Positions 57,406 to 64,000 of a DNA stretch of 64,000 nucleotides are shown in pieces. The DNA comes from Rachycentron canadum. Its lineage: Eukaryota > Chordata > Actinopteri > Carangiformes > Rachycentridae. The translations under genes were made by a program, and so were the position numbers. Every line of letters starts with the position of its first letter. The first letter of the stretch is position 1. The stretch is from the NCBI GenBank assembly GCA_038496675.1, contig CM076658.1, positions 8,585,939-8,649,938 on the forward strand. The letters run 5' to 3'. A model generated the notes under the pieces. The model was given only the letters and a program-made list of their open reading frames with translations. It was not told where the DNA came from and searched no databases.

Positions 57406-58096
57406 GTGAGAGGGTGCATGAAGTAAACAGAAAGGAAAGTTGTCATGATCATGATTTGTGATTCAGTGACAGTGTTTTGTCTTTCTGCAGTTCTTCTTGC
57501 AACATACTATATGTAAAGGAACCAGTTCAGGCTTCAGGGTATTTGTAATATTATTCCCTAATTTTAACTGAATACTGAAATAAAATAAGGTATTAGTTGC
57601 TGCGGAGGTGAGCATTTTGTGCTCTGATCTTCAGTTTCAATTTGCAGATTAAAAGTCTTCAGATTTACCTTAAAATCTCTCAGCACCAATGTAAGGGCTA
57701 AATATGACCTGAAAATGAGCATAACTTTAGTAATTGTCGATACTTTAAGAATGCAACAGGTGGTTGTAGTGTAGTTGGCCGCTTGCATGCTGCTTGTTGC
57801 AGGTGTTATGATGGGTTGTGGTTTGTTTGGCCCTGAGGGATTTAATTCATCTGGGTATTACAGAAGAGCTGTGATGCTAGTGGGTATGGACGTGTGAAAC
57901 ACATTGCACATGATAATATCCTAACTAATGGGCCTGTAAGTGTGAACTGGGTAAACAGGCCTGACTTTTGCCTGTGCAGCACCACAGGGTGCTAAAATAC
58001 TGTCTGTCTGTGTTTATGTTTTTCATTTAGTGCCAGTGGCCTCATAACTGCCCTGTGGCTGTGATAATTTTCACACATAGTGTTTTCCATCCGCAG

Positions 58097-58265
58097 GCAG
58101 TAAAGTCCAGTCAGTCAGACAGTGACCTTAGTGAGTCATGCATGCAAGAAAAGGCTGCTTCACGCACTCACACACACATGCGTGCATGGTGCACAACAAA
58201 CACATTTTCGATTGTGCATACTCATGCTGCACAGATGGCATCCAAGGCGAGAGTGGAGCTTATAG
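58097..58265 (+). CDS. candidate exon 2 of unidentified plus-strand gene
   Basis: After the acceptor ATCCGCAG, the frame continuing from 57334-57405 stays open for 56 codons and 1 base to the donor CTTATAG|GTAAGA. The product begins AVKSSQSDSDLSESCMQEK and ends KARVELIG. Part of it (RTHTHMRAW) comes from a CA-rich stretch, which lowers confidence. I do not recognise the protein. Confidence 0.4.
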
Positions 58266-59023
58266 GTAAGAAGGAAATCACCAAAATCTAACTCCTGGAT
58301 GAAAGCTTGAGCAGCACAGTTCTTGGCTTTCATGCCATTGCAATGAATTTGAATTGTGAGCTGAACTGTGCAAAGAAGAGAAACGTGGGGGAGGGTGAGA
58401 GAGTGTGTGAGAGAGAGAGAATGGGGTTGCCTAATGTGGATGGAAACAGAAAGTTGCTTGCAACAGTATCAGCATCCGTCTGATCATCTGCAGCTGTGAT
58501 TTCTGAGATATGAGTCATCAACGTCCTCTTAACTCTCACAATTACTCTGTGAGAGACTGTGAGGTTTACAGTAAAGTTCTACACTGCAGTGTGTGTTAGA
58601 GCAAAAAGGCGGGAAGCAGAGTGCACAAGGTGATATTTGTGATGTGTGTATAAATATGTATCTATCTTTATGATGGAGACGTGACGTGAAAGTTCACATC
58701 TTGAGTAAAGACTAATGAAAGCAATGAGTTTATGTACTTTATGTGCAAGTGTATTTGCACAGCTATATTTGATGCTGAAAATGCTTCATTGTGTACTAAT
58801 TTGAATTTTAAATTAGCTACAAACCACACCAACCTTGCTGTAATTTAGACACTCAAATATGATTTGTGTGCGTTGTCACCAATAACTCTTTTCCAGATGT
58901 TTGTCTAGTTGATAAATGAAGCAATCTGTTGCTCTGAAGGGTTACGAAAGCCCCTCTGATTAGCTGTCAGTCTTAACTTCCTGTGACTTTGTCCTCATTT
59001 ACTCTACACTTGTGTTTGCACAG

Positions 59024-59068
59024 GTAACAAGAAGCCATCACAGCAGCTGTGCCAAAGATATTCTGGAG
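59024..59068 (+). CDS. candidate exon 3 of unidentified plus-strand gene
   Basis: The exon is 45 bases between the acceptor TGTTTGCACAG and the donor GGAG|GTAAGG. In phase 1 it reads GNKKPSQQLCQRYSG with no stop, which fits the phase left by 58097-58265. It leaves phase 1, which does not match the next candidate exon (phase 0), so either an exon is unseen or this one is 5' UTR. Confidence 0.45.
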
Positions 59069-59311
59069 GTAAGGAAATATTTTTATAACCTAAATCTTTC
59101 TACTTCTTGACTTAAATTCTGCTTTTTAAATGTTCCAGTAGGAATAATTGCACTTAACCCTTGCAACGATGAGCTTCATCCCTTGTTAAATGTATTGAGT
59201 CATATTATGAAAAGTATTTGAATTTGCATACGGTGTGAGTCACTGTAGTCTTTAGATTCAAAACTTTGATTACTATCAATGCTTCAAGGAGAAACACCAG
59301 CTGCATTTCAC

Positions 59312-59362
59312 TTAGGGCTGCAACTAATGCTTATTTTCATGATTATTTTCTTTAATCAGCTA
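59312..59362 (+). repeat. interspersed repeat family R, start fragment
   Basis: It reads TTAGGGCTGCAACTAATGCT, then TATTTTCATGATTATTTTCT. It keeps the diagnostic AGGGCTGCAACTAATG start and then loses similarity. Confidence 0.5.
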
Positions 59363-59841
59363 TCACAGATCTCTAAGTTCCAGTGGTCTTATACCTGTTC
59401 ATGTTACGTTGGAGGTTTTACGGTGCAGAGGACATCGTGTCATGAGTGTGGGACAGAGTGGAGAAGAATAAGGATGCAGTACATGGAGAAGGGGCGGGTG
59501 GGAGGCAGATAGCAACACATAATGCTCCAACTGGGAGGCTTGTTGTTGCTGGAGGAGGAAAGGGGTGAGGGCTGGTGCTGTGTCCTTGGTGACTGAGGGC
59601 GGAGAGATAATGAAGTGAAAGGATGAGCAGAGAGAGGAAACACTTGCCCTCTGGGGTTTAGTGTCGATAGTGGGAAGATAGGGCAGGAGAAGAGGAAGAG
59701 AAAAAACTTAGTCACCTGCCGGTTCATAAAAAACATTATAAGACAAACATCTCACAGCCAGTGAGTGCAATGAATGACTCCCATTTGAGATGAAGAAATA
59801 GTTACACTTATTTGCTTGATTCAGATGTGTAAATGTGAAGC

Positions 59842-60014
59842 TACAAGCATTAGTCAGTTATCTTATCTTAGCATGAGGACAGAAAAACAGCAAGCATGGC
59901 TCTGCCCTAGTTAATACGTTATATCTTGTTGATTTCATTTAATTTGGTTTCCCCAGTTTCCAGTCTTTCTGCTAAGCTAACACATTCCCAAAATGTTGAA
60001 TGATTCCTTTAAGA
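59842..60014. mobile_element. fragment of the same inverted-repeat family
   Basis: It contains CAGTCTTTCTGCTAAGCTAAC and TTCCCAAAATGTTGAATGATT, then CCTTTAAG. These correspond to the reversed GTTAGCTTAGC core and right end of the element at 30813-31170. The left half is degraded. Confidence 0.55.
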
Positions 60015-62351
60015 CCTCGTCAGCTACAGTTACCACACAATAACAACCAACGACGCTCACACACCCTGAAACATCAGAGCTGATAAAATGTGACCTTTTC
60101 CAGAGCTCGCTCACTGTTTCAGCAGTTAACCAACCTTATGCCCTCTCTCACTGAATGACTGTTACACACGTATACTGTACATTACACACTGTGCCACCAT
60201 GCCTCCACATTATGATACAGCTGAGGAACCAGATCATGCTAAAATATAGATTGGTTTAAGATCAGGACATTTTGTCAACAACCACAAGGCCTGGTTTGTC
60301 TGAGTGTGGCTGCAGGCAATCTAATCAGCAGAGATGATAATCAGAGCCGGAGCAAAGACAGTGTGCTGTAGCTGCAGAGCTCTCTCCATGTGGCTCTCCT
60401 CTGATGCTCCATGTGGAGAGAACAAATAAGAAATGGGTTTAATCTTTCTTGATAGTCCAGGTGTATAATCATATGAAATCATCAGATCCCTCCATCTTTG
60501 CTCAGGGTGAGCAGTGACTAGTGCACACATGTGCACAGGCAGACACAGACATGAGCTGTAAGCCTCCACCACATGTATAATTATCTCAGAGTAATTTGCA
60601 ATGTTTCTTTTATCACGTTTTAGTAAATAATGTCATAAACTAACAAATTAAAAATGCACACACCTCTGCTTTCAATTTTTATATCTCCATCAAAATTTAA
60701 TCTGCATCAGAAGCAAATGGTAATAGACAATCATGCTGATTGGGACATGGTGGGCATAATTGTTGATAAATACCTATAATCCTAAATGGGAATATTCAGG
60801 ATTTGTGAAAGGATGGGGGTGTGCAGAAAAGACTGTTAGAGTAATGACAAGAGAATAATGGCGGTAAAACTGTATCATGCTGCTTCCTCATCACCCCTCA
60901 GCTTTTGCAGGGTTAAGCCTTCTGATGAGCATGTGTATGTAAATGACTGTTTGCTTACAGCTAACAACAATTTTAAGTCTGTATGATGGTGTTTTTATTT
61001 TATAAATGAGTAATGATCAGTAACCATATTTGTATTCAATTCATTTTCTGTGAAGTTGCATCAAATCATTTCTCGATTTTCAGTGAAATGATTTGTATCA
61101 GCACCATTCAGTTTCACATTGAACAGTCCTTTGTCTCTGGTAACAGCTGACAGGTCACAGCAGCGACTCAACTCAGGGCTCATAGACTGAGAAATGACTG
61201 TGTACATACAGTATCAGTGTTTTCTTGCAGCAGCTCCTAGTTGATGGGTGGAAGTTTCTTTTAGTTCCTTCCTTCCAAGTTCTTCATGAAAATGTTCAAC
61301 TAATTCAATTCTGCAGAGCGATTCATGATTTCTGCCTCCCTTGTAAATTCTTCAGTCGGCTATAATTGTAACATACAACTGCGCTCTGATTTTAACGGTT
61401 GCCTTTGGGACTGATGATGGCTCAAGCCACCTGACGTCTATCACATTCACCTCCCCAGGGCCGACCTACAAGCAACAAATGTTTTGATGAGGTGTCGGAG
61501 TCTCGTTCGCTGATTGCACATGTGGCAGATTTTTGCCTTTGAACATTTCAACAGATAAGAGATAAATATTTAATGACTCTATTGCTGGTGGCTGCTAAAA
61601 AGACCAAGATAGGGGAACACTTTAAATGCTTGGACATATTAGACATTTACAAAAAGGAGAACGTAACAGCAGCATTCAATTATAATTGGAACAATTTTCT
61701 TCACGTTGGGAAAAAGACTCCAGTGCCTGATTTTATTTTTACAAATTAATGATTATGTAGCCCTCCAGCCCCCATAACTCTTATGTTGTAAAGAAAAGAT
61801 TGATCCCTACTTATACATCTTATTTTTCTTTGATTTTTATTTTCTGTGTTTGTGTGTGTGTGTACCTTTGATCAGTGTTATTTTGAGACTAAATGTGTGA
61901 ATATATGATATGTACATACAATAAGTATACTCAGATGTATCCTCCTGAAATGGAAAATCATACATTACAAACTGATCACAACCACGTGAGATTTATTTTT
62001 TCAACGAGATGTGAAACATAAAAAGCATGGGAAAAAAATGGTTTCAGATATCTTCACACCACTGCAAAATACACAGTCTGGGTGGAAATGTGAGGTCAGC
62101 CACAATGTCTAGTGTCAGTTCACGCTCCTGGTGGGGAGGAGTGTGACTGAAGTTGGCAAATGATGGCAAATGATGCTCTTTGCACCGTATATGTGTGTGT
62201 GAATGTGAGAGCAGTTTCTCCTCAATCAAAGAGAAATAAAGAAAGTTCTGATGACAGATTTAGGAAGCTAAAGGCTTCTGTACGGGAGGATAATCACTCA
62301 CAGTGACATCTCAGAATTCACCTTTGACCCCATCTCACTGCTGTTTCACAG

Positions 62352-62426
62352 GACATGACTCAGTCCTGGCCGTCTCAGCAACCCTTAGGGGGTGACCCGG
62401 CCCAACGAATCCTCTACAGCCCTAAG
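62352..62426 (+). CDS. candidate exon of unidentified plus-strand gene, possible start exon
   Basis: The exon is 75 bases between the acceptor TGTTTCACAG and the donor CCTAAG|GTATGT. Only one frame is open: DMTQSWPSQQPLGGDPAQ then RILYSPK. Its second codon is ATG with G at -3, so translation could start here and make the upstream exons 5' UTR. It chains in phase with 62926-62959. Confidence 0.55.
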
Positions 62427-62925
62427 GTATGTGGGTGTGTTTGTTGTTTATCCCTGATAAATGAAGAGGAACTCCACAGATTTTCACAGAAAGTCTGTTT
62501 ACATGAGTTCTGCTGCACATGTGAAAAAATAGTTTTGTGACGTCTGTTAAATTGTCTCAAATGATGTCACTTGAGTGAGCAACAGGGGTGTGGACTTAGA
62601 AAGAAATGAGTAAGGTTCTTAGACCTCCATAGCCCACTCATCTCTGCTTGAGGCTGGTAATATGAGTCTAGATTATTTGCCAGCATAACACACCCAAATC
62701 TCCAACCAAGCTATTAAGTTACATTGTGTACAGTAGGGTTAGGGTTAATGAGGAAGAACAAGGTGTGGAAAAAAATAAGAGACAGCCTCTCAAATTCTGC
62801 TGCATCAATTTTACTTCATATTTTCTGTCCTGTGAGTCTGTTGTAAGCGGTACTGTAGCATTAACTTTTAAATGTGGAAGTAATGACTTTGACGCACTAT
62901 TTTTTTGTTCTGCCCCTGTCCTAAG

Positions 62926-62959
62926 GATGCAAAACAACCAATCACACAACAAAGGCAAA
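62926..62959 (+). CDS. candidate exon of unidentified plus-strand gene
   Basis: The exon is 34 bases between the acceptor CTGTCCTAAG and the donor CAAA|GTAAGT, phase 0 to 1, reading DAKQPITQQRQ. Both splice sites are close to consensus. The glutamine-rich character continues from the previous exon. Confidence 0.5.
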
Positions 62960-63087
62960 GTAAGTATTCACTGATTAATACGTTTGCATATGGGATAGGT
63001 GCTATATTACATAACTGATTTTCTATTAGATGTTTAATATATGATTCATTTTCTATTATATTAGTTCTCTCTCTCTCTCTATGTTAG

Positions 63088-63145
63088 GTCGTGGGGATGT
63101 TCAGCTGCGAATGACCCGTCACCCTCACGTGGCACCACACAAATC
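63088..63145 (+). CDS. candidate exon of unidentified plus-strand gene
   Basis: The exon is 58 bases after a (CT)n polypyrimidine tract (acceptor TATGTTAG), with donor AAATC|GTAAGT, phase 1 to 2. It reads SRGDVQLRMTRHPHVAPHK. The gene continues beyond this exon. From 63146 to 64000 no further exon was found. Confidence 0.55.
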
Positions 63146-64000
63146 GTAAGTGTGGCATGAGGAAACACGATCCACCAAAAGGTCATCAAACCTGAACTGC
63201 AACTGTGGAACGCACACAGATGATAAAATATATCACACACAAAACTGATGGTTTCCTCTTAGCAACTTTTGTGAAATGGATTTATGAGCATCATCATCCG
63301 AACAGCTGCAAGGAAAAGCACTAATGACAGAGAAAGAGAGTGAAGCAAGGTATATATATATATGGGGGTCAGGCACCTAACAGTGTCTCAGGCTATGTAA
63401 CCTAAGTCAGGTCAAAGGCCAGTTAACAATCCTGAAAGCTGTCAGTTGAGACCGATGTGCTTCTGTTGGTTAACTCCATACATCCTCTTTTTAATGGGAA
63501 ACACATGTTCAGTAGCATAAGCCAACTGCATGCCTCACCTTATCGCACAGCCTTTGTTATGTAATACAGCAGTTTTATGACAGTTCATATTTCCCAAATA
63601 TAAGAATCTTATTTAAACTATTTTTGAGCCTTGTTTACATCTTAAGTAAAATGTGTTCAGCTAAGCAAAAAAAACAAAAAACAAAAAACATTAAATCAAG
63701 GTGAAACAAATCATTGGTAATCTTTCCATATATGGACATGTGAATAAAATGAGTTTATTTAAGAATGGTTAGCATTATGAGCTTAGTGGCTTATTATAAC
63801 ATTATATATAGCTTTGGATATCTTAAAATATAAATAGTTAGCAGTCTTTAAGATCCAAATAAACCATGTAGATTCTGCCATATATCTAACAGTGGAGTAG
63901 GTGTATAGAACTGTTTTTAGTAGCTGGTCAAATTTATAAGACTTGTTTTTGAAAAGAAGCATGGATCCAGACATGGTGCTGGCGTTGTGCTTACAAAATG
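63146..64000 (+). other. intron sequence of the plus-strand gene, to window end
   Basis: AT-rich, with a short (TA)n tract (63352-63361). No further exon was seen before the window ends. Confidence 0.5.

Larger units (their letters stand above)
59069..62351 (+). other. intron of the unidentified plus-strand gene
   Basis: Lies between two candidate exons. It holds the family R start fragment and the inverted-repeat fragment. An exon that would reconcile phase 1 with phase 0 was looked for and not found. Confidence 0.5.

Noticed and set aside
60950..60990. Possible extra exon to join 59068 and 62352
   Set aside because: In the required phase it meets a TGA stop, so it cannot reconcile the reading frames.

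Overview
The window looks like nuclear DNA of a ray-finned fish, probably a spiny-rayed (percomorph) teleost. It has vertebrate exon-intron structure, compact introns (many of 75-150 bases), very many (CA)n/(GT)n microsatellites, and degraded interspersed repeats of kinds I recognise from teleost genomes. There is no bacterial, organellar or viral gene content. Most of the six-frame open frames are chance frames, CA-repeat translations or shadows of spliced exons.

The one gene that can be read in full is arhgef7 (beta-PIX, a Rac/Cdc42 guanine nucleotide exchange factor) on the minus strand. It runs from the start codon at 50905 down to two alternative ends. Eighteen shared coding exons join with matching phases. 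They are followed either by one terminal exon (stop at 32836-32838, 779 residues) or by three exons encoding the coiled coil and PDZ-binding tail (stop at 27983-27985, 799 residues). The protein order is CH - SH3 - DH - PH - proline-rich - GIT-binding - (coiled coil - DETNL). The coding span is about 23 kb.

About 0.5-1 kb beyond the arhgef7 long 3' end lies a promoter-like block (26187-26750). It holds a YY1-like element, a DR1 nuclear-receptor site, a CCAAT box and a perfect GTCACGTGAC palindrome, and ends in a strong minus-strand splice donor. It is probably the first exon of another minus-strand gene whose body would lie to the left. I see no convincing coding exons from 1 to 26 kb. That region holds microsatellites, purine/pyrimidine-biased tracts, repeat fragments and a few stretches that look like conserved non-coding DNA.

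To the right, a CpG-rich block at about 57.06-57.41 kb starts a plus-strand gene, divergent from arhgef7. I could assemble several phase-compatible exons as far as 63145 but do not recognise the product, and the gene continues past the window.

The main things to check are: a 0.9-1.0 kb direct duplication that brackets in-frame arhgef7 exon 2; a CA repeat beside a weak splice donor of in-frame exon 8; a G-quadruplex-forming run and an AU-rich element between the two alternative ends; a CpG-rich block around exon 2 that could be an internal promoter; and the unassigned promoter at 26 kb. I did not find a convincing new biological system.
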